From RGIG4576 sp045656705 (GTDB lineage: Bacteria; Bacteroidota; Bacteroidia; Bacteroidales; Muribaculaceae), in contig JAZORR010000011.1 of assembly GCA_045656705.1 (NCBI GenBank), positions 22,034-86,033 on the forward strand: a stretch of DNA of 64,000 nucleotides, written 5' to 3'. Under the pieces are notes generated by a model, which did no database searches, was not told the origin of the DNA, and was given only the letters and a program-made list of their open reading frames with translations. The position numbers were made by a program, and so were the translations under genes. Each line of letters opens with the position of its first letter. The stretch's first letter is position 1. Below are positions 44,558 to 54,189 of this stretch, piece by piece.

Positions 44558-46030
44558 TTATCCTCTACTGTAATTTGGAGCTTCACTTGTAATAGCCACA
44601 TCATGAGGGTGACTTTCTGCCACACCAGCATTTGTAATACGACTGAATTGTGCATGGTGAAGTGCTTCAATATCTTTTGCACCACAATATCCCATTCCCG
44701 CTCTAAGTCCACCAAGCATTTGATAAGCCACTTCATAAAGTGTACCCTTATATGGAACACGAGCGGCAATACCTTCAGGTACTAACTTTCTGGCATCACT
44801 AACATTTCCTTGGAAATAACGATCTTTAGAACCTTTTTCCATTGCTTCAAGCGAGCCCATACCACGATAAGACTTATACTTTCTACCATTGAAGATAATA
44901 GTTTCACCTGGAGATTCTTCAACACCAGCAAAAATACCACCAAGCATCACACAATATCCTCCAGCTGCTATAGCTTTCACTATATCACCAGAATATCTTA
45001 TACCACCATCTGCAATTAATGGCACTCCAGTACCTTCAAGTGCTTTTGCAACGTCATAAATAGCTGACAATTGAGGAACACCAATACCGGCAATAATACG
45101 AGTAGTACAAATAGAACCAGGACCGATACCCACTTTCACGCCATCAGCACCATTTTCAACAAGATACTTTGCAGCTTCACCTGTAGCAATATTACCTACT
45201 ACTACATCAATTTGAGGGAATTTAGATTTAACTTCACGCAATACATTCACAACACCTTTAGTGTGACCATGAGCTGTATCAATAACAATTGCGTCAACTC
45301 CCGATTTAACCAATGCTTCTGCTCTTTGCAAACTATCACCAGTAACACCAATACCAGCAGCTACTCTAAGTCTACCAAGCTCATCCTTACAAGCATTAGG
45401 TTTATCTTTTGCTTTTGTAATATCTTTATAAGTTACAAGACCTACCAATTTTCCTTCTTTATCTACTACAGGTAACTTTTCAATCTTATGATTTTGTAGT
45501 ATTTCTGCAGCTTCTTCCAAATTAGTAGATTGTGTTGTAGTAATAAGATTGTCCTTAGTCATCACTTCATCAACCTTACGATTTAAATCTTTTTCAAAAC
45601 GAAGGTCACGATTAGTAACAATACCCACTAAGTTCATTTCATCATCAACTACAGGGATACCACCAATCTTATATTCTCTCATCATATTAAGTGCATCATT
45701 TACAGTTGATCCCAACTTAATAGTAACAGGATCATAAATCATACCATTTTCGGCACGCTTCACTGTATGTACTTGCTTTGCTTGTTCCTCAATGCTCATA
45801 TTTTTATGAATAACTCCAATACCGCCTTCACGCGCTATTGCAATAGCCATTTGAGCTTCTGTCACTGTATCCATAGCAGCAGAAACCAAAGGAACATTCA
45901 ATTTAATATTTCTTGAGAACTTTGTTGATAAATCAACATTATTAGGCAACACCTCTGAATAGGCAGGAATTAGAAGGACATCATCAAATGTAAGTCCATC
46001 CATTTTTACTCGGTCTGTAATAAATGACAT
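44558..46030 (-). CDS. guaB: Inosine-5'-monophosphate dehydrogenase
   Basis: This 490-residue enzyme oxidises IMP to XMP in guanine nucleotide synthesis. The ATG at 46030 (MSFITDRVKMDGLTFDDVLL) is the family start; the frame also contains a TTG two codons earlier. The core TIM barrel contains the catalytic loop GPGSICTTRIIAG with the nucleophilic Cys, and a CBS domain pair at about residues 95-205 (MIYDPVTIKLG, IVTNRDLRFE, LVGLVTYKDI). The C-terminal GMGYCGAKDIEAL is typical. It is a single gene flanked by a consensus promoter and an inverted repeat. Confidence 0.97.
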   Translation of the reverse strand: MSFITDRVKMDGLTFDDVLLIPAYSEVLPNNVDLSTKFSRNIKLNVPLVSAAMDTVTEAQMAIAIAREGGIGVIHKNMSIEEQAKQVHTVKRAENGMIYDPVTIKLGSTVNDALNMMREYKIGGIPVVDDEMNLVGIVTNRDLRFEKDLNRKVDEVMTKDNLITTTQSTNLEEAAEILQNHKIEKLPVVDKEGKLVGLVTYKDITKAKDKPNACKDELGRLRVAAGIGVTGDSLQRAEALVKSGVDAIVIDTAHGHTKGVVNVLREVKSKFPQIDVVVGNIATGEAAKYLVENGADGVKVGIGPGSICTTRIIAGIGVPQLSAIYDVAKALEGTGVPLIADGGIRYSGDIVKAIAAGGYCVMLGGIFAGVEESPGETIIFNGRKYKSYRGMGSLEAMEKGSKDRYFQGNVSDARKLVPEGIAARVPYKGTLYEVAYQMLGGLRAGMGYCGAKDIEALHHAQFSRITNAGVAESHPHDVAITSEAPNYSRG

Positions 46031-46058
46031 AAACAAATAGTTTAAATTTTATTACAAG

Positions 46059-46090
46059 CAAAATTACACACTTTTTTCAAAATATACAAG
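46059..46090 (-). promoter_or_regulatory. Predicted guaB promoter
   Basis: On the minus strand CTTG (46087-46090), a 20-nt spacer and TAATTTTG (46059-46066) fit the consensus with one mismatch. The leader would be about 25 nt. Confidence 0.55.
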
Positions 46091-46114
46091 TATAATAAGA
46101 AACATTTCAATCAA

Positions 46115-46155
46115 AGAATAAAAAAAGCACAAAATAGATTTACTATTCTGTGCTT
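46115..46155 (-). terminator. Terminator after recQ
   Basis: Arms 46125-46137 and 46143-46155 form a 13-bp stem with one mismatch, followed on the minus strand by TTTTTTTATTC. It lies directly after the recQ stop. Confidence 0.8.
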
Positions 46156-46160
46156 GATAA

Positions 46161-48347
46161 TTAAATTCCCATTTCTGAAAGGAATTTTATCTTTCCCATT
46201 CTAATTTCATCTTCAGAATATACTGAGCCAAGTTCTTCCAAAGCATCTTCTAAACTATCAGATTCACTTTCTCTAAAATAATCAATTATATCTGACAATT
46301 CATCATCATCCATGATCTGAAGAAGATAATAATCTATATTTATTTTTGTTCCAGAATTTACTATTACTTCAATTTCATCAAGAATTTCAGAAAATTCCAT
46401 ACATTTAGATTTAGCAAGTTCATCAAGAGGAATCTTTCTATCAATGCATTGTATAATTTCAATTCTTGGTTTACTCTTATTAGCAACAGTTCTGATTAAC
46501 AAATCTTCTGGACGCTCAATTTCATTCTCTTCAACGTGTCTTTTGATAAGATCAAGAAATTCTTCTCCATATCTTTTAGCTTTTCCTCCTGCACCTACAC
46601 CCGGCAACTTTTGAAGTTCTTCCAATGTAACAGGGTAAGTTGTAGCCATAGCCTCCAAAGAAGGATCTTGGAAAATAACATAAGGTGGCAGATTTAATTT
46701 CTTAGCAACTTTTTTGCGTAAATCTTTCAACATTGAGAATAAAGCAGGATCTACAGCACTTGTCATACCAGACCTTGGCACCACATCACCATCTGTATCA
46801 TTATAATCCCTATCTTCAACCACTTTAAAGGATTGAGGTGAATCTATAAATGCAATACCTTTTTCGTTAATTTTCAACAAACCATAATTTTCGATATCTC
46901 GATAAATATATCCTGCTATTATAGCTTGCCTTACAACAGTATTCAAGAATTTATCATCAACGTCATTTTTACTACCAAACACTTCAAGTTCGTTGTGTTT
47001 ATAAAGTTTTATATCATTAGTACACTTGCCTCTTAAAACATCGATGACATAATTCTGTTTAAACTTTTCTTTAAGTTGTACAATCGTTTCTAAAATTGCT
47101 CCTAATTCATCTTGAGCCTCTATTAGTTTCTTTGGATTGGTACAATTATCACAATTACCACAATAATCCTGAGAATATGTTTCACCAAAATAATGTAATA
47201 GAATTTTTCTTCTACATACAGATGATTCAGCATAAGATGCTGTTTCCATAAGTAATTGTCTACCAATTTCTTGCTCAACAACGGGCTTACCTTGCATAAA
47301 TTTTTCTAATTTCTGCAAGTCTTTATTGGTATAGAAAGTGATACATTGTCCTTCTCCACCATCTCTACCAGCTCTTCCTGTTTCTTGGTAATAGCCTTCA
47401 AGACTTTTTGGTATGTCATAATGAATAACATATCTCACATCGGGCTTATCAATACCCATACCAAAGGCTATAGTTGCCACAATTACATCTACCTCTTCAT
47501 GCAAGAAAGCATCTTGGTTCTCGGAGCGTTTTACACTATCCATCCCAGCATGGTAAGGCAATGCTTTTATATTATTTACAATAAGTTTTTCGGCTAATTC
47601 CTCTACAGTTTTTCTACTTAAACAGTAAATTATACCTGATTTTCCTTCTTGCGACTTTATAAATTTGATAATATCTATATCAACATTTGAAGTCTTTGGT
47701 CGTACCTCATAATATAAATTTTCTCTATTAAATGATGACTTAAAAACTTTAGCATCAATCATACCGAGATTTTTTTGTATATCATGTTGTACTTTAGGCG
47801 TAGCAGTAGCAGTAAGTGCTATTACCGGACGAGAACCAATTTCGTTAATAATAGGTCTGATTTTTCTATATTCAGGTCTAAAATCATGCCCCCACTCTGA
47901 AATACAATGTGCTTCATCTACTGCATAGAAAGAAATTTTTATAGACTTTAAAAATTCTATATTTTCTTCTTTAGTAAGTGATTCTGGAGCCACATACAGC
48001 AACTTCGTAACTCCAGATATCACATCTTCTTTTACTTGGTCAATAGCTTGCTTATTTAATGACGAATTTAAAAAATGCGCCACCCCATCTTTTTCACTAA
48101 AATTACGCATAGCATCAACTTGATTTTTCATCAATGCTATCAACGGAGATATAACTATTGCTGTTCCCTCCATTATAAGTGAAGGCAATTGATAACAAAG
48201 AGATTTTCCGCCACCTGTAGGCATAAGCACAAAGGTATCTTTTTCATTTAAAAGGTTTTCCATTATAGCTTCTTGATTTCCTTTAAACGAATCAAATCCA
48301 AAATTCTTTTTTAATTCTTGTGCTAATAAATCCTTTTTACTTATCAT
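46161..48347 (-). CDS. recQ: ATP-dependent DNA helicase RecQ
   Basis: This 728-residue 3'-5' helicase acts in recombinational repair. It has Walker A MPTGGGKSLCYQLP, the DEAH-type box AVDEAHCISEWGHDFRP, TATATPKV, and HYDIPKSLEGYYQETGRAGRDG. The RecQ zinc-binding region has Cys at CRRKILLHYFGE and CGNCDNC, followed by the winged-helix RQC domain and an HRDC domain (about residues 535-605, FSMLKDLRKKVAKKLNLPPYV). A further acidic C-terminal tail of about 120 residues is also present in Bacteroidetes homologues. It lies 76 nt downstream of clpX. Confidence 0.96.
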   Translation of the reverse strand: MISKKDLLAQELKKNFGFDSFKGNQEAIMENLLNEKDTFVLMPTGGGKSLCYQLPSLIMEGTAIVISPLIALMKNQVDAMRNFSEKDGVAHFLNSSLNKQAIDQVKEDVISGVTKLLYVAPESLTKEENIEFLKSIKISFYAVDEAHCISEWGHDFRPEYRKIRPIINEIGSRPVIALTATATPKVQHDIQKNLGMIDAKVFKSSFNRENLYYEVRPKTSNVDIDIIKFIKSQEGKSGIIYCLSRKTVEELAEKLIVNNIKALPYHAGMDSVKRSENQDAFLHEEVDVIVATIAFGMGIDKPDVRYVIHYDIPKSLEGYYQETGRAGRDGGEGQCITFYTNKDLQKLEKFMQGKPVVEQEIGRQLLMETASYAESSVCRRKILLHYFGETYSQDYCGNCDNCTNPKKLIEAQDELGAILETIVQLKEKFKQNYVIDVLRGKCTNDIKLYKHNELEVFGSKNDVDDKFLNTVVRQAIIAGYIYRDIENYGLLKINEKGIAFIDSPQSFKVVEDRDYNDTDGDVVPRSGMTSAVDPALFSMLKDLRKKVAKKLNLPPYVIFQDPSLEAMATTYPVTLEELQKLPGVGAGGKAKRYGEEFLDLIKRHVEENEIERPEDLLIRTVANKSKPRIEIIQCIDRKIPLDELAKSKCMEFSEILDEIEVIVNSGTKINIDYYLLQIMDDDELSDIIDYFRESESDSLEDALEELGSVYSEDEIRMGKIKFLSEMGI

Positions 48348-48423
48348 AGCAACATAGTTATTTATGGTTAATTATTGCATTTTCTAAACAAATTTAGTCA
48401 TTATCAACCAAATAAGCAAATAA

Positions 48424-49665
48424 TTAATTAATTTCTTTTGCCAATTCAAAATTAGCTTTTACTAACTGAGTTTCAGCATATTCTTTAGTAATAATAAACT
48501 CTTTTATATCTGATGACGGAACCTCAAACATTGCATCTATCATAATAGATTCCACAATTGAGCGTAAACCTCTTGCACCAAGTTGATACTCAATCGCCTT
48601 GTCAACAATATATTCAAGAGCATCATCGTTAAACTCAAGTTTAACTCCATCCATCTCAAACATTTTCTTGTATTGCTTTACAATAGCATTCTTTGGCTCA
48701 ACCAAAATACGCAATAATGCATCTTTATCAAGTGGTTCAAGATTTGTGAGGATAGGTAGACGACCTATAATTTCTGGAATAAGTCCATAAGATTTTAAAT
48801 CTTGAGGAGCAACATAATGCAACAGACGCTCTCTGTCAACTTTTTGCTGTTGAGTACTTTGACCATACCCTACAACATGCTGATTTAGTCTTAATGCAAT
48901 TTTTCGCTCAATACCTTCAAACGCACCACCACATATAAACAGAATATTTTTAGTGTCTACAGGTATCATTTTTTGATCGGGATGTTTACGACCACCCTGT
49001 GGTGGTACATTAACTACTGAACCTTCAAGAAGTTTAAGCAAACCTTGTTGTACACCTTCTCCACTAACATCACGAGTTATCGATGGATTATCACCTTTTC
49101 TTGCAATTTTATCAATCTCATCAATAAATACAATACCTCGTTCAGCAGCTTTTACATCATAATCACAAGCTTGCAACAAACGAGTCAAAAGGCTTTCAAT
49201 ATCCTCACCCACATATCCAGCTTCAGTAAGCACTGTAGCATCAACGATAGTGAAAGGTACTTTCAATAACTTTGCAATAGATTTTGCTAAGAGTGTTTTA
49301 CCAGTACCAGTTGGGCCTACAATAATGATATTAGATTTTTCAATCTCTACATCATCTTTTATTTGTTGGGAAAGTCTCTTGTAATGATTATATACGGCAA
49401 CAGACAAATATCTTTTTGCTGTCTCCTGTCCGATTACATATTGATTAAGATATGCCATAATTTCATGTGGTTTTGGCACATCATCAAGTTCAATATCCTT
49501 AGCATCACTTTTTCTTGCTTTTTGGAGATATTCAATTGCTATATTATTTGCATGTTCTGCACATTCATTACATATACAGCTTTGAACACCTGGCATCAAC
49601 AAATCTACCTCAGATGCTGAACGACTGCAAAAGCTGCAATGCAATTCATCTTTTTTCTTTGCCAT
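48424..49665 (-). CDS. clpX: ATP-dependent Clp protease ATP-binding subunit ClpX
   Basis: This 413-residue AAA+ unfoldase feeds substrates, including tmRNA-tagged proteins, into ClpP. The N-terminal zinc-binding domain has paired Cys motifs (CSFCSRS, CICNEC). The AAA+ core has Walker A GPTGTGKTLLAK, Walker B IVFIDEIDKIA, the pore loop EAGYVGEDIES and the ClpP-contacting IGF-type loop region (VGYGQSTQ). The C-terminal sensor LGARGLRSIVE is conserved. It follows clpP with a 9-nt gap. Confidence 0.97.
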   Translation of the reverse strand: MAKKKDELHCSFCSRSASEVDLLMPGVQSCICNECAEHANNIAIEYLQKARKSDAKDIELDDVPKPHEIMAYLNQYVIGQETAKRYLSVAVYNHYKRLSQQIKDDVEIEKSNIIIVGPTGTGKTLLAKSIAKLLKVPFTIVDATVLTEAGYVGEDIESLLTRLLQACDYDVKAAERGIVFIDEIDKIARKGDNPSITRDVSGEGVQQGLLKLLEGSVVNVPPQGGRKHPDQKMIPVDTKNILFICGGAFEGIERKIALRLNQHVVGYGQSTQQQKVDRERLLHYVAPQDLKSYGLIPEIIGRLPILTNLEPLDKDALLRILVEPKNAIVKQYKKMFEMDGVKLEFNDDALEYIVDKAIEYQLGARGLRSIVESIMIDAMFEVPSSDIKEFIITKEYAETQLVKANFELAKEIN

Positions 49666-49674
49666 CTACAAATA

Positions 49675-50358
49675 TTATTTTGTGCGTAAAAGGACTTTAT
49701 CAATCATTCCATATTCTACAGCTTCAGCAGAAGTCATCCAATAGTCGCGATCAGAATTCGCAGCAACCTTTTCAATTGGCTGACCTGAATGACTTGAAAT
49801 AATTTCGTACAATTCATTCTTTAACTTCAAAATTTCGCGAGCTGTAATTTCAATATCCGATGCTTGGCCTTGTGCACCACCAAGAGGTTGGTGGATCATT
49901 ACACGAGAATGCTTCAACGCAAAACGCTTACCTTTTTCACCAGCTACAAGTAATACTGCGGCCATAGAAGCTGCCATGCCAGTGCAAATAGTAGAAACAT
50001 CACTTGAAATATATTGCATTGTATCATAAATACCAAGTCCAGCATATACCATTCCACCAGGAGAATTTATATAGATAGAAACATCCTTACCTGGATCTGC
50101 AGAATCCAAATACAATAATTGAGCTTGAATTACATTAGCTGTGTAATCATCAATTTGTGTGCCTAAGAAAATAATGCGGTCCATCATCAAACGAGAGAAT
50201 ACATCCATTTGAGCCACATTCAATTGTCGCTCTTCTATAATAGTAGGCGAAATATAGCTATCAGTAATCAACTGACTTGTATAACTTGAATATTGGTCCA
50301 ATGCAAGACCATTCATGCCCTTATGCTTTACCGCAAAATCTCTAAAATCGTTTTTCAT
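49675..50358 (-). CDS. clpP: ATP-dependent Clp protease proteolytic subunit
   Basis: This protein is 227 residues from the ATG at 50358 (MKNDFRDFAVKHKGMNG); a 13-residue upstream extension in the open frame overlaps the promoter region and is unlikely. The serine protease triad is visible: Ser in CTGMAASMAAVLL, His in SRVMIHQPLGG and the Asp downstream in DRDYWMTSAEA. It assembles into the ClpP tetradecamer and works with ClpX, encoded next. The trigger factor gene that often precedes clpP in Bacteroidetes is not here; lpxA lies upstream instead. Confidence 0.96.
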   Translation of the reverse strand: MKNDFRDFAVKHKGMNGLALDQYSSYTSQLITDSYISPTIIEERQLNVAQMDVFSRLMMDRIIFLGTQIDDYTANVIQAQLLYLDSADPGKDVSIYINSPGGMVYAGLGIYDTMQYISSDVSTICTGMAASMAAVLLVAGEKGKRFALKHSRVMIHQPLGGAQGQASDIEITAREILKLKNELYEIISSHSGQPIEKVAANSDRDYWMTSAEAVEYGMIDKVLLRTK

Positions 50359-50394
50359 ACTTTTGAATAGTTTATAAAATTCAATATTATATCT

Positions 50395-50402
50395 CAAAGT
50401 TA
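50395..50402 (-). promoter_or_regulatory. Possible clpP promoter -7 box
   Basis: TAACTTTG on the minus strand matches TAnnTTTG exactly, 36 nt before the clpP ATG. No clear TTTG is found 19-21 nt upstream. Confidence 0.4.
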
Positions 50403-50444
50403 CAATTTTTTCTTTAATAAAAAAATATCTTCAACATTTATTAA

Positions 50445-50480
50445 TCAAAAAAGAGTCTCCACAATATGCGAAGACTCCTT
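50445..50480 (-). terminator. Probable terminator after lpxA
   Basis: GAGTCT and AGACTC arms (50453-50458 and 50472-50477) enclose a 13-nt loop and are followed by TTTTTTG on the minus strand. The stem is short but the placement is right. Confidence 0.55.
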
Positions 50481-50510
50481 TTTTTTACTTATTTCTATGA
50501 ACTTATATCA

Positions 50511-51287
50511 TTAATAATATCCTCTAATGATACCGCGCTTAGAATTTCTAACAAACATAATAATTTCATCGCGCTCTTTACTAGCTGGCAATTCAGCTTC
50601 AATACGATCTATTGCATCTGAATTATTTAAACCTGACAAGTATAGATAACGATAAATTTCTTGAATTTCGCTAATTTGCTCATTTGTAAAACCTCTACGA
50701 CGCAAACCAATAGAATTAATACCAGCATATGATACAGGCAGTCTACCAGCCTTCACAAATGGAGGTATATCCTTGTTTACCAAAGAACCACCTTGCAACA
50801 TCACATGTGCTCCAATATGAGTAAATTGGTGAATCAAAGCTCCACCACCTATTACAGCATTATCGTCAATCACCACTTCACCAGCAACTTGTACAGCATT
50901 TGACATGATCACATTATCACCAAGAACACTATCGTGAGCAACATGACAATATGCCATAATAAGACAATTGTTACCAACTACAGTTTTACCCTTTGAAGCA
51001 GTACCTCTATTAATTGTTACACATTCACGTATTACTGTATTATCACCAATAATAGCAAGAGTTTCTTCTCCGTTGAATTTCAAATCTTGTGGTACACCCG
51101 AGATCACAGCACCAGAATGTATTACACAATTTTTACCAATTCTTGCACCTTCAAGAATTGTCACATTACTACCAATTCGAGTACCTTCACCGATTTCAAC
51201 ATTTCTATCAATGGTAACAAATGGGTCTATGACAACATTCGCTGCAATTTTTGCATCAGGATGCACATAAGCCAATGGTTGTTTCAT
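50511..51287 (-). CDS. lpxA: Acyl-ACP--UDP-N-acetylglucosamine O-acyltransferase
   Basis: This 258-residue left-handed beta-helix enzyme carries out the first step of lipid A synthesis. Hexapeptide repeats fill residues 1-185 (IGSNVTILEGARIGKNCVIHSG, NTVIRECVTINRGT), with the catalytic His in MAYCHVAHDSVLGDN. The C-terminal helical domain (IGLRRRGFTNEQISEIQEIYR) is specific for LpxA. It follows lpxC-fabZ by 20 nt in the order lpxD - lpxC/fabZ - lpxA. Confidence 0.97.
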   Translation of the reverse strand: MKQPLAYVHPDAKIAANVVIDPFVTIDRNVEIGEGTRIGSNVTILEGARIGKNCVIHSGAVISGVPQDLKFNGEETLAIIGDNTVIRECVTINRGTASKGKTVVGNNCLIMAYCHVAHDSVLGDNVIMSNAVQVAGEVVIDDNAVIGGGALIHQFTHIGAHVMLQGGSLVNKDIPPFVKAGRLPVSYAGINSIGLRRRGFTNEQISEIQEIYRYLYLSGLNNSDAIDRIEAELPASKERDEIIMFVRNSKRGIIRGYY

Positions 51288-51307
51288 AAAATCTTATATA
51301 TATTAAA

Positions 51308-52690
51308 TTATTTATTCTTTACAATTTGCGCCATAAATTCTGCTTCTGATACAATCTTCTCACCTACAAAAGCATAACCCTTCATAATAGCACAACCTCT
51401 TCTAATCTCAGATGTAAGCGATAAATGGAAAATAAGTGTATCACCTGGAACTACTTTTTGGCGGAACTTCACATTGTCAATCTTCATAAAATAAGTAGAA
51501 TACTTTTCAGGATCTTCTACATTACTCAAAACCAAGATACCACCAACTTGTGCCATCGCTTCTACTTGCAATACCCCTGGCATAACAGGTTCTTGAGGGA
51601 AGTGACCTTGGAAGAATGGCTCATTTACCGATACATTCTTTACTCCTACAATATGATTATCATCTTTTTCGATAATTTTATCCACCATAAGGAATGGATA
51701 ACGATGAGGAAGCAACTCCTTAATTTGATTTACATCATAAATAGGTGCAACATTTGGATTATAAACAGGAGCTTGCACTTCTTGACGCTTAAGCTCGCGT
51801 CTTACCTTTTTAGCGAAATTAGTATTAATTGTATGCCCTGGTTTTACTGCAATAATTCGTCCCTTCAAAGGTCTACCAATCAATGAAATATCACCTAACA
51901 CATCAAGTAGCTTGTGACGAGCTGGTTCATTATCAAAAACTAGAGGTTTATTATTGATATATCCAAGTTCATTCACATTCTTACGAGCTACACCCATCAA
52001 ATCGGCTAATTTATCAATTGTTTCTTGAGCCATTGGTGAATCATAAATAACGATAGCGTTATCTAAATCGCCACCCTTAATAAGGTTATTACTTACCAAT
52101 GGTTCGATTTCACGAACAAAAACAAAAGTACGACTTGCTGCAATTTCTGACTTGAATTTGTCCATACTTGTCAACATTGCAAATTGGTTTGACAAAATTG
52201 GGGACTTAAATTCAATCATTGTTTCAATAGAGAAATCTTCATCAGGCAATGCGATAATAGTAGCACCAGTATTTTCATCTACTATTTCCATCTTTTGCTT
52301 AACAATATAGTAATCCTTCTCTTCTGATTGCTCTTCAAAACCTATTTCTTCTATTTTCTCAGCATACTCAATAGCACTACCATCAAGAATCGGCATTTCT
52401 GGTGCGTCAAGTTCAATCAAACAGTTGTCGATACCAGCAGCATACAAAGCTGACAAAGCATGTTCGATAGTGCTTACTTTAGCATCGCCTTTAGCTATTA
52501 CTGTCCCTCTTTGTGTTTCCACAACATTTTCAGCCAAAGCATCGATAGTAGTCTGATCTTCTAAATCAATTCTTTTGAATTTGACACCATGACCTACAGG
52601 TGCTGGGTTGAACTTTGCAGTAATTTGCAAACCAGTGTGCAAACCTTTACCACTAACAGTAAAAGCTCCTTTTAAAGTTCTTTGTTTCAT
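51308..52690 (-). CDS. Bifunctional LpxC deacetylase / FabZ dehydratase
   Basis: This 460-residue fusion is typical of Bacteroidetes. Residues of about 1-300 are LpxC, the zinc-dependent UDP-3-O-acyl-GlcNAc deacetylase: KGLHTG, STIEHALSALYAAGIDN with a zinc His, and ARHKLLDVLGDI with further ligands. Residues of about 315-460 are FabZ, the 3-hydroxyacyl-ACP dehydratase: LLPHRYPFLMVDKI with the catalytic His and GHFPQEPVMPGVLQVEAMAQ. The fusion joins lipid A commitment to supply of fatty acids. It is 9 nt downstream of lpxD. Confidence 0.97.
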   Translation of the reverse strand: MKQRTLKGAFTVSGKGLHTGLQITAKFNPAPVGHGVKFKRIDLEDQTTIDALAENVVETQRGTVIAKGDAKVSTIEHALSALYAAGIDNCLIELDAPEMPILDGSAIEYAEKIEEIGFEEQSEEKDYYIVKQKMEIVDENTGATIIALPDEDFSIETMIEFKSPILSNQFAMLTSMDKFKSEIAASRTFVFVREIEPLVSNNLIKGGDLDNAIVIYDSPMAQETIDKLADLMGVARKNVNELGYINNKPLVFDNEPARHKLLDVLGDISLIGRPLKGRIIAVKPGHTINTNFAKKVRRELKRQEVQAPVYNPNVAPIYDVNQIKELLPHRYPFLMVDKIIEKDDNHIVGVKNVSVNEPFFQGHFPQEPVMPGVLQVEAMAQVGGILVLSNVEDPEKYSTYFMKIDNVKFRQKVVPGDTLIFHLSLTSEIRRGCAIMKGYAFVGEKIVSEAEFMAQIVKNK

Positions 52691-52699
52691 ATAATTCTA

Positions 52700-53743
52700 T
52701 TATTTATTTTCTATCATTCTTTTCAATTCTTCAATTTCTTTTCTTAACGCACTAATTTCAGCATTAGTTTTTCCAAGATTTTTAACGTTAGCAACCTGAC
52801 GAGCAAAGTCAACATGTTTTACAGCTGGATAACCCATAAGTATGTTATTATCTCCAACACTCTTAGGTATGCCTGATTGAGCTCCAAATTGATTATTATC
52901 TCCAACTACAATATGTCCAGCAAAACCACATTGACCACCAACGCTATTATGCTTACCAATCTTAGTAGATCCTGCAAAACCAGCTTGAGCTGCGACTACC
53001 GTATGTTCTCCAATTTCAACATTATGTGCCACTTGTACAAGGTTATCTAATTTTGTACCTTTCTTCACAATGGTTGAACCCATTGTAGCTCTATCGATAG
53101 TAGTATTTGCACCAATCTCTACATCATCTTCAATAACAACATTTCCGATTTGAGCAATTTTCTTATATACACCATTTTCTGGAGCAAATCCAAAACCATC
53201 ACCACCAACTACAACACCTGAATGAAGAATACAATTGTTACCAACCTTACAAGCATGATAAATCTTTACTCCAGGGTATAAAATTACATTATCACCGATT
53301 GTAACATCATCACCGATATAGCATTGTGGGTAAATCATTACATTTTTACCCAACTTTGCACCTTTTGAAAGATATGAAAAAGCTCCTATATAAGAACAAT
53401 CAGAAACATCCACACCTTCTGCTACAAAAACCGGATTTTCTATGCCTTTTCTTTGTTGTTGCATAGCTCCAACCATATTAAGCAATTGTGCAATTGTTGC
53501 ATAAGGATTGTCCACACGTAACAATGTAGCTTTAATTTCTTGAGCTGGTTTAAAATCCTTACTTACAATAATAGCCGAAGCTTTCGTTTCATATATATAA
53601 TGCTCATATTTAGGGTTTGCCAAGAATGTAAGACATCCTTCTCTACCTTCTTCAATCTTAGAATAATTATTAATTTTGATTGAAGAATCGCCTTCTATAA
53701 CCCCATTAACAAGAGCCGCTATCTGTCCGATTGTTATCTCCAT
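52700..53743 (-). CDS. lpxD: UDP-3-O-(3-hydroxyacyl)glucosamine N-acyltransferase
   Basis: This 347-residue beta-helix acyltransferase performs the third lipid A step. Residues of about 1-100 form the LpxD N-terminal uridine-binding domain (GCLTFLANPKYEHYIYETKASA), followed by hexapeptide repeats (IGDDVTIGDNVILYPGVKI) with the catalytic His in VQVAHNVEIGEH. A C-terminal coiled helix (SALRKEIEELKRMIE) completes it. It is the first gene of the lpx operon. Confidence 0.96.
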   Translation of the reverse strand: MEITIGQIAALVNGVIEGDSSIKINNYSKIEEGREGCLTFLANPKYEHYIYETKASAIIVSKDFKPAQEIKATLLRVDNPYATIAQLLNMVGAMQQQRKGIENPVFVAEGVDVSDCSYIGAFSYLSKGAKLGKNVMIYPQCYIGDDVTIGDNVILYPGVKIYHACKVGNNCILHSGVVVGGDGFGFAPENGVYKKIAQIGNVVIEDDVEIGANTTIDRATMGSTIVKKGTKLDNLVQVAHNVEIGEHTVVAAQAGFAGSTKIGKHNSVGGQCGFAGHIVVGDNNQFGAQSGIPKSVGDNNILMGYPAVKHVDFARQVANVKNLGKTNAEISALRKEIEELKRMIENK

Positions 53744-53769
53744 AGTTTTTCTTAATTTACAATATTATG

Positions 53770-53801
53770 CAAATTTGCAAAAAATGAATGATTTTGACAA
53801 C
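53770..53801 (-). promoter_or_regulatory. Possible lpxD operon promoter with a 12-bp palindrome
   Basis: On the minus strand GTTG (53798-53801), a 20-nt spacer and CAAATTTG (53770-53777) resemble the consensus with one mismatch in each box. The -7 box lies inside the perfect palindrome TGCAAATTTGCA (53768-53779), which could be an operator. Confidence 0.35.
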
Positions 53802-53868
53802 TCATTCTCGCTTTTTTATTTTCTCAATGCTAAAATATTTAAATATTTTTACTTTAAAAGCACTAATT

Positions 53869-54183
53869 TTACATAAATAAAGAAAATGCAAACAAAGTCA
53901 ATGCTCCTATAATACAAAATGCTGCTGATAACATTTTTAACATTAAACTTACTCTTAATTTATTTTCATCCACAAAGCAAGAGTACATATATGTAAATGA
54001 TGACATAAAAAAGAAGAAGTCATCAATCCTACCAATAATATTTACATCAAAATCATAAGGTAAGATTAAATAAATAATAGCTATGAAAAACAAAAAGACT
54101 GATAAGATTTTGGATGTTTTCTTTTTTGAAACAGAAGCACCTTCATCAACTATCTTTTTATATACTTTCTTATTTATTGCCAT
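53869..54183 (-). CDS. YkvA/DUF1232 family small membrane protein
   Basis: This 104-residue protein carries the DUF1232 motif FIAIIYLILPYDFDVNIIGRIDDFFFF (about residues 33-58), a variant of the usual 'SPIDLIPDxIPxLGxxDD', and a second hydrophobic segment near the C-terminus. The function is unknown. It overlaps no neighbour and lies 6 nt after the VOC protein gene on the same strand. Confidence 0.78.
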   Translation of the reverse strand: MAINKKVYKKIVDEGASVSKKKTSKILSVFLFFIAIIYLILPYDFDVNIIGRIDDFFFFMSSFTYMYSCFVDENKLRVSLMLKMLSAAFCIIGALTLFAFSLFM

Positions 54184-54189
54184 CTTATA

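Noticed and set aside
45071..45475. 134-codon antisense frame inside guaB
   Set aside because: It is a by-product of guaB codon use, with no start context or domain.
51425..51886. 153-codon antisense frame inside lpxC-fabZ
   Set aside because: It covers conserved FabZ and LpxC motifs on the other strand; the product is low-complexity aromatic-rich sequence.
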